Source of the DNA: a virus
Length of the DNA stretch: 64,000 bases
Direction: 5' to 3' (one strand)
IMG/VR virus record: IMGVR_UViG_3300013286_000010
Location: 19,093-83,092 of that record
Positions 1 through 7,910 of this stretch are shown in pieces (the first letter of the stretch is position 1; each line of letters starts with the position of its first letter). The notes under the pieces are model-generated. The model saw nothing but the letters and a program-made list of their open reading frames with translations, had not been told where the DNA came from and made no database searches. A program made the translations under genes and the position numbers.

Positions 1-2
1 TA

Positions 3-494
3 GGGTGGCAACGGGCATATCCAGAATTATTAGATCAGCCTTGCATGACGAACTTAAAAGAAATTACTTTTGAGACAAACGGAACAATGCGTCTGACCAA
101 AGACTTTAGACAATATCTACTTAACTGGACATTGGGCAATAAGTCAAGAGGTCGAGATGCACTTACATTTTCCATCAGTACTAAACTGCCGTCGAGTGGT
201 GAAGCATGGGAAGATGCTATCAAGCCGGAAGTGGTATTAACATACGAAGATGTCGGACACGCATATCTCAAGTTTGTTGTAGCAACAGAACAAGATATCG
301 AAGATGCATTAAAGGCAACACAACAATATCGTGATGCTGGATTCAAAGGTAATGTCTACTTAATGCCGGTCGGCGGCGTTGAAAGTGTATACAGCGTTAA
401 TAACAAAACTGTTGCATTAGCTGCAATGAAACATGGTCTCCGTTATAGTGATCGTTTGCAGGTGCCGTTGTTTAAAAATGAGTGGGGAACTTAA
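3..494 (+). CDS. queE: QueE-like 7-carboxy-7-deazaguanine synthase, 5'-truncated by window edge
   Basis: The frame is open from base 3, so the gene starts left of the window; the ATG at 45 is internal because coding sequence precedes it (GWQRAYPELLDQPC before that Met). QueE is a radical-SAM enzyme that makes 7-carboxy-7-deazaguanine, a precursor of queuosine and of phage deazaguanine DNA modifications. Only the C-terminal part is present, so the CxxxCxxC cluster cannot be checked. Visible family features are the ETNGT motif and the C-terminal block YLMPVGG...GLRYSDRLQVPLFKNEWGT. The stop overlaps the next start (TAATG), so it heads a tightly coupled run of genes. No other preQ0-pathway gene is visible here. 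Confidence 0.82.
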   Translation, partial: GWQRAYPELLDQPCMTNLKEITFETNGTMRLTKDFRQYLLNWTLGNKSRGRDALTFSISTKLPSSGEAWEDAIKPEVVLTYEDVGHAYLKFVVATEQDIEDALKATQQYRDAGFKGNVYLMPVGGVESVYSVNNKTVALAAMKHGLRYSDRLQVPLFKNEWGT

Positions 495-952
495 TGAAAA
501 ACTTTTTTAAAAAGATAACCGGACTAGCTGCTATAGAAGAAGCCAAAGTTAAGGCAATTGCAGAAGCAGAAAAGATTAAATCAGATGCCAAAGAAGCAGC
601 AGTTAAAGCAGTAAAAGTAGCCGAACAAGCAAAAGAAGAAGCTCGCATTGCCGCCCTATCTCCAAAAGAAGCAGCAACTGAAAAGAAAGAGCCATACATT
701 ATGGTTCTTAACACACATGTTAATATGGACAATGTGCGTAATGGATTCTTTGAGCTTGACTGGAACGAGTACTTTGTGTTACAGTTAAAGAGTGCTGGAT
801 ACACAGGCGAATCAGACGAGGCTGTTGTAGATCAATGGTTCAGCGAGCTTTGCCGAAATGTCGGCGCCGAAGAAGGCGTCAACATGGACCGTAGAGGCAG
901 TGGATTTATCAGCGTAAATAATTTAGGTAACGGAAAGTCAGAGGTTTCTTAA
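494..952 (+). CDS. conserved phage protein of unknown function, coiled-coil N-terminus
   Basis: 152 residues. I chose ATG 494 because it forms a TAATG overlap with the queE stop; a GTG at 482 is in frame but lies inside queE. Residues 1-75 are Lys/Glu/Ala-rich and probably helical or coiled-coil. The C-terminal part (from PYIMVLNTHVNMDN) is a compact domain with the motifs FELDWNEYFV and WFSELCRNVG. I recognise the C-terminal block only as a type seen in T4-like phages without known function. It sits between queE and a nuclease gene and overlaps the next start by TAATG. Confidence 0.75.
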   Translation: MKNFFKKITGLAAIEEAKVKAIAEAEKIKSDAKEAAVKAVKVAEQAKEEARIAALSPKEAATEKKEPYIMVLNTHVNMDNVRNGFFELDWNEYFVLQLKSAGYTGESDEAVVDQWFSELCRNVGAEEGVNMDRRGSGFISVNNLGNGKSEVS

Positions 953-1944
953 TGTCAAAGACATATATTCTCGTAGATACTGCAAATACTTTCTTTCGGG
1001 CACGTCATGTTATTCGTGGTAGCTTGGAAGACAAAGTTGGTATGAGCTTACAAACAGTGTTTATGAGTGTGCGTAAGGCATGGCGTGAATTTAAAGGCGA
1101 TCATGTTATCTTCTTTTTGGAGGGGCGTAGCTGGCGCAAAGATTACTATGCTCCTTACAAGCGCCAACGCACAGAAGCTCGTGCGGCACAGAGTCCTCGA
1201 GAAGCGGAAGAAGATCGTGTATTTTGGGAAACGTTTGATCAGTTTAAAGAGTTTATCACTGCAAAGACCAATGCCACAGTATTGCAACATCCACAATTAG
1301 AAGCTGATGATTTGATTGCAGGTTGGATACAAAGTCATCCAGAAGACAGCCATGTTATTATCTCAACAGATGGCGACTTCGCACAATTGATTGCACCTAA
1401 TGTGAAACAATACAATGGTGTAATGCAGATTACAACAACACATCTAGGATACTTTGATGAAAAAGGTAAGTATGTCGTTGATAAGAAAACTGGATTGCCA
1501 AAAGGGCCGCCGGAGCCTGAATGGCTACTATTCGAAAAGTGTATGCGTGGCGACACCTCCGACAACATCTTTAGTGCATATCCGGGAGTACGTGAGAAAG
1601 GGACAAAGAATAAAGTTGGTCTCCGTGATGCGTTTGCCGATAGAGCGTCCAAAGGATATTCTTGGAACAACATGATGTTGCAACGTTGGACCGACCACGA
1701 AGGTGTCGAACATCGTGTGCTGGATGATTACTTCCGCAATGTAAAACTCTGTGATCTAACTGCTCAACCAGCCGATATTCGTACACTTATCAACGAAACA
1801 ATCGAAAGTGCAACTACAGCCGATAAGAATATTTCACAAGTTGGTATCCGTTTGTTAAAACTTTGTTCAGAATTTGACCTAGTAAAGATTAGCGAACAGA
1901 TACAGAGCTACGCAGAACCGCTTAACGCAAGGTATATTAAATGA
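952..1944 (+). CDS. RNase H / 5'-3' exonuclease-like FEN-family nuclease (T4 Rnh type)
   Basis: 330 residues, close to T4 RNase H (305). FEN-family acidic motifs appear in order: VDTANTFFRARH at the N-terminus, EGRSWRKDYYAPYKRQR near residue 60, LEADDLIAGW near 120, STDGDFAQL near 140 and CMRGDTSDNI near 200. Family knowledge: such metal-dependent enzymes remove RNA primers and 5' flaps during lagging-strand synthesis, and the aspartates bind the metals. The start overlaps the previous stop (TAATG), and the end overlaps the next start (ATGA), so it is translated within the operon. It could act as a general 5'-3' exonuclease rather than strictly as RNase H. Confidence 0.85.
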   Translation: MSKTYILVDTANTFFRARHVIRGSLEDKVGMSLQTVFMSVRKAWREFKGDHVIFFLEGRSWRKDYYAPYKRQRTEARAAQSPREAEEDRVFWETFDQFKEFITAKTNATVLQHPQLEADDLIAGWIQSHPEDSHVIISTDGDFAQLIAPNVKQYNGVMQITTTHLGYFDEKGKYVVDKKTGLPKGPPEPEWLLFEKCMRGDTSDNIFSAYPGVREKGTKNKVGLRDAFADRASKGYSWNNMMLQRWTDHEGVEHRVLDDYFRNVKLCDLTAQPADIRTLINETIESATTADKNISQVGIRLLKLCSEFDLVKISEQIQSYAEPLNARYIK

Positions 1945-2423
1945 TCTCAACAGCCAAGGTATTGATTCCAAATAAAGAATGGTTGGTCCGCGACGAAAGT
2001 CGTAAAATTGGTAGCATTGCCAAAGGTAAACAAGGCTATAGTTTCTTACATAAAGGAAATCAAATAGATTTTAAAAATCTAGCAGATATCAAAGCTCAAT
2101 TTGGTATTGCGATATTTGAAGAAGGTATTAAGAAGGTTAAAAAAGATACCGCAGAAGGTAAGAACTACTATATCTATGACTTTCCTTGCAGTAGCAAACC
2201 CTACGAATCTGTTTATAGCGTTAAAAAGAAACTGCCGTTGTATGCCAAAAGTGCCAAAAGTAAAAGTCAATATTGTGCAGGACATTACATTATACAATTC
2301 CGTAAAGGTTGGGTAAAAAGTTTCTGTCCAAAATTGATTACATTAGAACGATATCCTTATCAAGGACCGTTTAAAACAGAAACAGAAATGAAAACTGCAT
2401 TAAATAATGTGAATAAATTATGA
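1941..2423 (+). CDS. conserved phage protein of unknown function
   Basis: 160 residues, Lys- and aromatic-rich and basic. There are no signal peptide or membrane segments. A distinctive central stretch is YSVKKKLPLYAKS followed by SQYCAGHYIIQF and GWVKSFCPKL, with two Cys that might matter structurally. It is coupled to the nuclease gene before it and to the small gene after it by ATGA overlaps. The conserved look and the replication-gene context suggest a DNA-metabolism accessory, but that is inference only. Confidence 0.75.
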   Translation: MISTAKVLIPNKEWLVRDESRKIGSIAKGKQGYSFLHKGNQIDFKNLADIKAQFGIAIFEEGIKKVKKDTAEGKNYYIYDFPCSSKPYESVYSVKKKLPLYAKSAKSKSQYCAGHYIIQFRKGWVKSFCPKLITLERYPYQGPFKTETEMKTALNNVNKL

Positions 2424-2641
2424 AACAACTTAACACATTACCAATTGAAGACTTTCTAGACAAGACCCGTATTGCAATTAAGTCAAATCAAAAGAATCTT
2501 ACACTAACTATCAAAGAAGCTACCGATCTTCAAAATAGTTTGAGTGTGGTTATGACTAGATTAGCAGGGGAGCTGGATCAAATGGCTGCAACTGCACAAC
2601 CTAGCACTGTAGAAATTAAGATGGATGGTGGCACATTCTAA
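2420..2641 (+). CDS. small phage protein of unknown function
   Basis: 73 residues, mostly predicted helix (residues 8-60 with heptad-like Leu/Ile spacing), ending in a short polar tail. It starts in an ATGA overlap with the preceding stop, which supports it being real despite its size. No domain recognised. It may be a partner of the 160-residue protein it is coupled to. Confidence 0.65.
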   Translation: MKQLNTLPIEDFLDKTRIAIKSNQKNLTLTIKEATDLQNSLSVVMTRLAGELDQMAATAQPSTVEIKMDGGTF

Positions 2642-2685
2642 TTAAACCTGCTAAATATATACGCACTTTTCGGAGAGATGTATAT

Positions 2686-2985
2686 ATGAGTAGGCCAAAA
2701 CCCAAAGTCTTATTAGAGGTAACTAGTAAAAAGACTTATAAAACAGAACAAGTTCTAGAAGCTGATGCTATCTGGGCAGTATTCTATCAGGATAAACCTA
2801 TCAATCTGAAAACAAGTAGTCTTGTAGCACAGCAATTAGGTCCAAAATATAAGAAAGTTAGTTTCTCAAATAGCGGACATGCAATTAATCTTGCCGAAAA
2901 GCTCAATAAGCAATTCAATACTACAGAATTTGCTGTTTTTAAATTGGTAACTGGAGATAAGTTAACCAATGAATCAAAAGACTGA
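2686..2985 (+). CDS. small phage protein of unknown function
   Basis: 99 residues, mixed alpha/beta and basic. The start has a clear Shine-Dalgarno (GGAGAG, about 7-12 bases upstream). A 44-base gap precedes it, containing GCTAAATA (2650-2657), a weak late-motif variant. Its 3' end overlaps the next gene by 17 bases. No domain recognised. Confidence 0.7.
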   Translation: MSRPKPKVLLEVTSKKTYKTEQVLEADAIWAVFYQDKPINLKTSSLVAQQLGPKYKKVSFSNSGHAINLAEKLNKQFNTTEFAVFKLVTGDKLTNESKD

Positions 2986-3346
2986 CATAACCAAATACGT
3001 AGCAGAGCAATCTAATCTTTCTACGGACGACAAATCCATTAGAAAACTTATTTCCCAATGGTGGATCAATCCTCGCCAAAAGGTCAAGGGCGGGTTGAGA
3101 CTATCCGACGATGGGTTTGCCAGACTAACTACTCAATTCAAATCCTATAAAGTTAAGTTTGATGAGCCCGTAGACTACACGAATCAACTGATTATCCGTT
3201 TGGATAACTTCATAGACTGTCCTTGGTATCTTACCAAAAAGGAAATTTATGTTTTTAACGACAAAATGGCTGTGCAATTAGTGTTGTTTTCTGGTAACAT
3301 TGCAAAATTTAGCACTGCAAAGGCAAAAAGTCTAAAATCTGCTTGA
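2969..3346 (+). CDS. conserved phage protein of unknown function
   Basis: 125 residues. N-terminal half has STDDKSIRKLISQWWINP and GGLRLSDDGFARL; C-terminal half has IIRLDNFIDCPWYLTKKEIYVF. This looks like a compact soluble domain that I associate only with hypothetical proteins of T4-like phages. It overlaps the previous gene by 17 bases. Its 3' end contains the -35 box of the next transcription unit (TTGACA at 3343), so the moxR promoter is partly inside this gene. Confidence 0.72.
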   Translation: MNQKTDITKYVAEQSNLSTDDKSIRKLISQWWINPRQKVKGGLRLSDDGFARLTTQFKSYKVKFDEPVDYTNQLIIRLDNFIDCPWYLTKKEIYVFNDKMAVQLVLFSGNIAKFSTAKAKSLKSA

Positions 3347-3371
3347 CATAGACACTGTTTCCGTGTATAAT
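3343..3371 (+). promoter_or_regulatory. consensus sigma70 promoter for the moxR-VWA unit
   Basis: TTGACA (3343-3348), a 17-base spacer and TATAAT (3366-3371): a perfect match to the bacterial housekeeping promoter. The predicted start is near 3378, exactly where a hairpin begins (ATACTG 3378-3383 pairing with CAGTAT 3398-3403, 14-base loop), so the mRNA would carry a 5'-terminal stem. This suggests early, strong expression by unmodified host polymerase. Confidence 0.88.
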
Positions 3372-3433
3372 TAATACATACTGAAGCACAAGGCAGTCAG
3401 TATTTAAATTAACCCAAACACTGAAAGTTTAAA

Positions 3434-4513
3434 ATGGCAGAACAAATTAGTTCAAACCGCACAGTTACACCCAACGAAGCTAAACGCTCAATTCGTAAGT
3501 GTGTTAAAATCCAGCGTCCTATCTTTATGTGGGGCCCTCCCGGTATCGGTAAGTCCGATATCGTTAAACAAATCGGCGATGAACAAGGTCGTGAAGTTAT
3601 CGACGTTCGCCTGTCACTGTGGGAACCCACTGACATTAAAGGTATTCCATATTACAATAGTACCGAAAACACAATGACATGGGCTCCTCCTGCTGAATTG
3701 CCCACAGATCCAGAGTCTACTGCTATCTTGTTCTTGGATGAGTTGAACTCTGCGGCTCCTGCTACACAGGCAGCGGCTTTTCAATTGGTGTTAAACCGTA
3801 AAGTTGGCACATATTCATTGCCAAAGGGTGTTTCAATTGTTGCCGCAGGTAACCGTGAAACTGACAAGGGTGTTACTTATCGTATGCCTGCTCCGCTGGC
3901 TAACCGTTTTGTTCACTTGGAACTGAAAACTGACTACGAAGATTGGTTGCAGTGGGCTACTAATAACCATGTGCATGAGCAGGTTGTAGGTTATGTTGGC
4001 TTTGCCAAACAAGACTTGTACGATTTTGATCCAAAGTCTAGCTCACGTGCATTTGCTACTCCGCGTAGCTGGTCTTTCGTTAGCGAATTGTTGTCAGACG
4101 ACGACTTGGATGAAGGCACATTGACTGACTTGGTGTCAGGTGCAGTTGGCGAAGGCTTGGCATGTAAGTTTATGGCACACCGTAAAGTGGCAAAACAAAT
4201 GCCTAAACCCGAAGACATCCTGTCTGGCAAGGTTAAGAAGTCCGATATCAAAGAGATCTCTGCAATGTATTCTTTGACTGTGTCACTATGCTACGAACTT
4301 CAAGGCGCTGACCAGAAGAAAGTTAAAGGTTGGGATGCTATGGCAGACAACTTCTTTGGCTTTATGATGGATAATTTCCCAACTGAATTGGTTGTTATGG
4401 GTGCAAAGGTTGCGTTGACTAACTATCAACTGCCATTTGATGCTAGTAAGATGCAGAACTTTGATCGGTTCCATGCAAAATACGGCAAGTACATTATCCA
4501 AGCAATGGAATAA
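3434..4513 (+). CDS. MoxR-type AAA+ ATPase
   Basis: 359 residues. Walker A is GPPGIGKS (residues 34-41) and Walker B is ILFLDELNSA with Asp102-Glu103. A sensor-1-like AAGNRE segment and an arginine-finger region (PAPLANRF) follow. MoxR ATPases couple ATP hydrolysis to remodelling or metal loading of partner proteins and usually sit beside a VWA-domain gene, as here. It has its own consensus promoter and is followed directly by a terminator hairpin. The Shine-Dalgarno is weak (GAAAG). Function in the phage is unknown; a chaperone-like or anti-host role is possible. Confidence 0.88.
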   Translation: MAEQISSNRTVTPNEAKRSIRKCVKIQRPIFMWGPPGIGKSDIVKQIGDEQGREVIDVRLSLWEPTDIKGIPYYNSTENTMTWAPPAELPTDPESTAILFLDELNSAAPATQAAAFQLVLNRKVGTYSLPKGVSIVAAGNRETDKGVTYRMPAPLANRFVHLELKTDYEDWLQWATNNHVHEQVVGYVGFAKQDLYDFDPKSSSRAFATPRSWSFVSELLSDDDLDEGTLTDLVSGAVGEGLACKFMAHRKVAKQMPKPEDILSGKVKKSDIKEISAMYSLTVSLCYELQGADQKKVKGWDAMADNFFGFMMDNFPTELVVMGAKVALTNYQLPFDASKMQNFDRFHAKYGKYIIQAME

Positions 4514-4517
4514 AACT

Positions 4518-4537
4518 GGCCCGCAAGGGCCTTTTTT
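4518..4537 (+). terminator. Rho-independent terminator after moxR
   Basis: GGCCC-GCAA-GGGCC stem-loop (4518-4531) followed by six T. It sits 5 bases after the moxR stop, so most transcripts should end before the VWA gene unless they read through. Confidence 0.88.
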
Positions 4538-4562
4538 ACTCGCATTTTTTCTAATTTGAATG

Positions 4563-4568
4563 TATAAT
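4563..4568 (+). promoter_or_regulatory. -10 element (TATAAT) upstream of the metallopeptidase/VWA gene
   Basis: A perfect TATAAT lies 29 bases before the start, between the terminator and the gene. No good -35 box is present at 17 bases (TCGCAT at 4540-4545), so this may be an activated (middle-type) or weak promoter. The gene has a good Shine-Dalgarno (AAAGGA). Confidence 0.5.
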
Positions 4569-4596
4569 TGTATATATACACTAGTAAAGGACCGAT

Positions 4597-5853
4597 ATGT
4601 CAAGCGTAATGAAAACTGAAAAAGTTAAAAAGCCCGTAGCTACCAAAGAGTATACGCAGGCAGAAAAGAATAAAATTGTTGAGAAGCTGGTCACAGCCCG
4701 TATTGGCCTGTTGTTGCGCCATCCGTTTTTTGGCAATTTGGCAACACGCATGAAGTTAATTGATGCATCAGACTGGTGTGCTACACTGGCTACAGATGGT
4801 CGTAACTTCTATTACAATAACGACTTTGTCAACAAACTCAAACCCAAAGAGGCAGAGTTTGGATTTGCACACGAAGTTCTCCATAATGTGTTTGACCATA
4901 TGGGCCGTCGTGATCACCGTGATCCCACATTGTCAAACATTGCCGCTGACTATGCCGCCAATCAAATTCTTAAAGATGAGCGCATTGGTGAAGTGCCTAC
5001 ATTCATTAAGATTTTCCAAGATAACAAATATCGTGGCATGAGCTATGAACAGATCTATGATGACCTGTATGAAAAGGCTGACAAGATTGACATCGGTTCT
5101 TTAGGCGAGCTGTTAGACGAGCACTTGGATGGTGATGACGAAAGTGACGGCGGCGGTGAGGACGGTGATCAAGAAGGTAAGGGCAAACGTCCAAAACTCA
5201 CTGCTGAAGAAAAGAAAGCTATCCGCGATGAGATCAAGGAAGCTATGGTAGCGGCTGCACAGGCAGCAGGTGCTGGGAAAGTGCCTGCAGGTATCCAGCG
5301 CATGATTAGTTCATTCACTGAACCTAAAATGGACTGGCGTCAAATGTTGCGTATGAATATCCAAAGTATTCTTAAGAGCAACTTCAGCTTCAGCCGCCCT
5401 AACCGCAAGTCACAACACTGTGGCGCTATCTTGCCAGGCATGATGAACGAAGAAACTATCGATGTGTCCGTAGCAATTGACATGTCTGGTTCTATTAGTG
5501 ACTCAATGGCAATGGACTTCTTGAGTGAAGTCAAGGGCATTATGGATGAATATCAAGACTTTAAATTAGATCTGTGGACATTCGATACCCGTGTGTATGG
5601 CTATCAACGTTTTACTGGTGATACTGCTGATGAGATCTTGTCCTACAAGTGCCAAGGGGGTGGTGGAACTGACTTCGATGTTAACTACGATTTTATGAAA
5701 GAGGAAGGCATCGAGCCCAAGCGTTTCATTATGTTTACAGATGGCTACCCTTGCGGCAGTTGGGGTGATGAGAACTATTGTGAAAGTCTGTTTATTATCC
5801 ACGGTAATGACAGCATCGTTTCTCCATTCGGTCAGACTGCGCATTATAAATAA
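4597..5853 (+). CDS. zinc-metallopeptidase-like / VWA-domain protein (MoxR partner)
   Basis: 418 residues. The N-terminal domain has HEVLH (His92, Glu93, His96), a zinc-binding motif, within a DUF2201-type putative metallopeptidase fold. An acidic Gly/Asp linker (about 168-200) and an Ala-rich helix follow. The C-terminal domain is VWA-like with MIDAS residues DxSxS (Asp295, Ser297, Ser299), Thr358 in GGGGTDF, and FTDGYP. Such proteins pair with MoxR ATPases. It is placed directly after moxR but behind a terminator, with its own -10. The catalytic motif and the MIDAS are both intact, so it is probably functional; the target is unknown. Confidence 0.85.
   Translation: MSSVMKTEKVKKPVATKEYTQAEKNKIVEKLVTARIGLLLRHPFFGNLATRMKLIDASDWCATLATDGRNFYYNNDFVNKLKPKEAEFGFAHEVLHNVFDHMGRRDHRDPTLSNIAADYAANQILKDERIGEVPTFIKIFQDNKYRGMSYEQIYDDLYEKADKIDIGSLGELLDEHLDGDDESDGGGEDGDQEGKGKRPKLTAEEKKAIRDEIKEAMVAAAQAAGAGKVPAGIQRMISSFTEPKMDWRQMLRMNIQSILKSNFSFSRPNRKSQHCGAILPGMMNEETIDVSVAIDMSGSISDSMAMDFLSEVKGIMDEYQDFKLDLWTFDTRVYGYQRFTGDTADEILSYKCQGGGGTDFDVNYDFMKEEGIEPKRFIMFTDGYPCGSWGDENYCESLFIIHGNDSIVSPFGQTAHYK
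5845..5852 (+). promoter_or_regulatory. T4-type late promoter motif TATAAATA (possible)
   Basis: An exact TATAAATA overlaps the last codons of the VWA gene (Tyr-Lys-stop), 12 bases before the next start. The match is perfect, but its position in coding sequence means chance cannot be excluded. Confidence 0.4.
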
Positions 5854-5864
5854 GTAGGTAGTTA

Positions 5865-6161
5865 ATGCCATTAAGCAGAGGTGAGATTAACCCATTAGGT
5901 GTTCTGAAGTTAAGGAAACTTTCCTTTATTCCAGAACACTTTGGTAAAATATCAGTAGATCAATACGTTGATATCAAACTTATTGACCACTGGATTAGCT
6001 ACAACTTAAATAGTAGGTATGCAATAAAGAAGAAGATAACATTAGACCCTAATAAAAAAATGGTTGACGTTATTGAAATAGGCATGGAGGATCCTCGGGA
6101 GATTACTATGTTGACTTTAGGATGTCCCTACTTACATAAAACATTAAAGGATAAATTTTAA
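5865..6161 (+). CDS. small phage protein of unknown function
   Basis: 98 residues, basic, no membrane segment. Motifs such as FIPEHFGKISVD and a closing segment LTLGCPYLHKTL are visible, but I recognise no domain. It follows the VWA gene by 11 bases and is followed by the next gene after 1 base, so it is part of a compact run. The Shine-Dalgarno is poor (AGTAGGTAG). Confidence 0.68.
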   Translation: MPLSRGEINPLGVLKLRKLSFIPEHFGKISVDQYVDIKLIDHWISYNLNSRYAIKKKITLDPNKKMVDVIEIGMEDPREITMLTLGCPYLHKTLKDKF

Positions 6162-6162
6162 A

Positions 6163-6405
6163 ATGGAAAATCAAGAACAAACTCAAATGCCAACTGAAGA
6201 AGGCGTAGCACCCCAGGCTCCTCAACCAGAGTTGAGCATCAATGATCTTCAAAATCTACGCGGCATTATCAATGTAGCAGTTAAGCGTGGCGCATTTGAA
6301 GCCGCAGAATTAACTCCAGTCGGTGCTGTATATGATCGATTGAACGCATTTTTAAATGCAGTAACACCAGCACAACCTGCACCAGACCAGGCTCCAGCAG
6401 CCTAA
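6163..6405 (+). CDS. small conserved phage protein of unknown function
   Basis: 80 residues. Pro/Ala/Gln-rich ends flank a conserved helical core (LSINDLQNLRGIINVAVKRG, then AELTPVGAVYDRL). I know this core only as a hypothetical family in T4-like phages. Low-complexity tails suggest flexible ends around a small helical domain. Confidence 0.7.
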   Translation: MENQEQTQMPTEEGVAPQAPQPELSINDLQNLRGIINVAVKRGAFEAAELTPVGAVYDRLNAFLNAVTPAQPAPDQAPAA

Positions 6406-6417
6406 TAGGAGAATCAC

Positions 6418-7029
6418 ATGAAACATGTGGGAAAAATGAAAAACAATGGAGCCAAGGTAGTTGTTGCATATCGCACACTGCCCGGAGATCCACATAGTGC
6501 CCTAGTCGTAGGCACTAATAATCTAGGCGATACTTATCATGATTCATTGATGAGCACCGTTCAAGACAATAGTGCCCAACAGGCAAACGAACTTGCAGAC
6601 ATTTTAGCTGTTCGTCGTTTCCCCGATGGTAGCAATATGCTGGAATGGTTGCACAGGCGTGGCAATCTTAAGAAAGTTCCCACTGACGGCGTGTTGATGA
6701 CTCCTACTCCGCAAACAAGCATTTCGTTAGATGAATTGAATGTATTGATTGCAGAACAAAAGGGTATTACTCTAGATGAGTTAGCTGTCACTGATGGCAA
6801 CACTCCTAATCCAAAGAGTAAAAAATCCGATCCAACTAAAACTACCAGCGCCAGCGTAAATGGTGAGGATGAGATTGTCGTAGTCGAAACTGCTGAAGAA
6901 GATATGACTCCTGCTCAACTACGTAGCAAGGCCGATGCATTGTTCAAGCAGGCCCAAGTCTTGCGTAAGCAGGCAGACGCTATTGATCCTCCAAAGAGCA
7001 AGAAAAAAGCCTCTGTAGAAGTTGAATGA
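6418..7029 (+). CDS. conserved phage protein of unknown function
   Basis: 203 residues with a good Shine-Dalgarno (AGGAG). The N-terminal domain (1-130) begins MKHVGKMKNNGAKVVVAYRT and includes PGDPHSALVV, YHDSLMSTV and FPDGSNMLEWL, a pattern I have seen in T4-like phages only as hypothetical. Residues 130-203 are Lys/Ser/Glu-rich with a short helical repeat (LRSKADALFKQAQVLRKQAD). Its stop overlaps the thyA start by ATGA, implying coupled translation with nucleotide metabolism. Confidence 0.74.
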   Translation: MKHVGKMKNNGAKVVVAYRTLPGDPHSALVVGTNNLGDTYHDSLMSTVQDNSAQQANELADILAVRRFPDGSNMLEWLHRRGNLKKVPTDGVLMTPTPQTSISLDELNVLIAEQKGITLDELAVTDGNTPNPKSKKSDPTKTTSASVNGEDEIVVVETAEEDMTPAQLRSKADALFKQAQVLRKQADAIDPPKSKKKASVEVE

Positions 7030-7910
7030 GCCAATCTGAAGTAGCATACCTAAACGCACTGCGAGACATTTTGGATCACGGTGAGGATCGTCCTGATCGT
7101 ACAGGAACTGGTACTCGCAGTATCTTTGGTCTCCAGATGCGTTTTGAGTTGACCGAAGGCTTTCCTGCTATCACTACAAAGAAGTTGGCATGGAAGGCGT
7201 GTGTTAGTGAACTAATTTGGTTTATTGAAGGCAGCGGTGACGAATATCGTTTGAGAGAAATCCTACACGGTGATCGTTATAGCGACAAGAAAACTATTTG
7301 GACTGACAATGCACAATCTGACTATTGGGTCAAGCAACGTCTCCAACGTCATCCAGGTGACCTAGGTCGTGTCTATGGTGTTCAATGGCGCAGATGGCGC
7401 AAGCCTTTGATCCGTGTTAACAAGGTTGTGCTACAAAATCACGATCAGTTAATTGAATTGATCAACGGCATTAAAGATGATCCATACAGTCGCAGGCACA
7501 TTATCAGTGCATGGAATCCTGGAGAATTGGACCTAATGGCACTTCCGCCTTGTCATATGATGGCACAGTTCTATGTCAGCAATGGTAAGTTGAGCTGCCA
7601 AATGTATCAACGTAGTGCTGACATGTTCTTGGGAATGCCCTTTAACATTGCATCATATGCATTGTTCACTCATATGATTGCACAAGTATGTAATTTAGAA
7701 GTAGGCGATTTGATTATCAGTGTAGGTGATGCTCATATCTATGACAATCACTTTGATCAGGTCAAAGAACAATTGGCTCGTAAGCCGTTTCCATTACCAA
7801 CATTAAAATTGAATCCAGATATTTCTGTTATTACAGAATTTGATATGAATGATATTAATCTAGACGGTTATGAAAGCCACGAAGCTATTAAGGCTCCAAT
7901 GGCTGTTTAA
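7026..7910 (+). CDS. thyA: thymidylate synthase
   Basis: 294 residues, about the length of T4 Td (286). It makes dTMP from dUMP using methylene-tetrahydrofolate, supporting phage DNA synthesis. Family blocks are DRTGTGTRSIFG (substrate loop), WRRWR, SRRHIISAWNP, the catalytic Cys176 in LPPCHMMAQF, YQRSADMFLGMPFNIASY and VGDAHIYDNH. All key residues are present, and there is no intron (the T4 homologue has one). The start is coupled to the previous gene (ATGA). The stop overlaps the stop of the convergent fibre gene by two bases. Confidence 0.97.
   Translation: MSQSEVAYLNALRDILDHGEDRPDRTGTGTRSIFGLQMRFELTEGFPAITTKKLAWKACVSELIWFIEGSGDEYRLREILHGDRYSDKKTIWTDNAQSDYWVKQRLQRHPGDLGRVYGVQWRRWRKPLIRVNKVVLQNHDQLIELINGIKDDPYSRRHIISAWNPGELDLMALPPCHMMAQFYVSNGKLSCQMYQRSADMFLGMPFNIASYALFTHMIAQVCNLEVGDLIISVGDAHIYDNHFDQVKEQLARKPFPLPTLKLNPDISVITEFDMNDINLDGYESHEAIKAPMAV

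Noticed and set aside
45-494. A complete small gene starting at ATG 45
   Set aside because: The frame is open to the left edge and the residues before Met fit QueE, so this is the end of a longer gene.
2650-2657. GCTAAATA as a late promoter
   Set aside because: Weak match within an early-type gene cluster; only the AAATA core is shared. Not listed as a feature.
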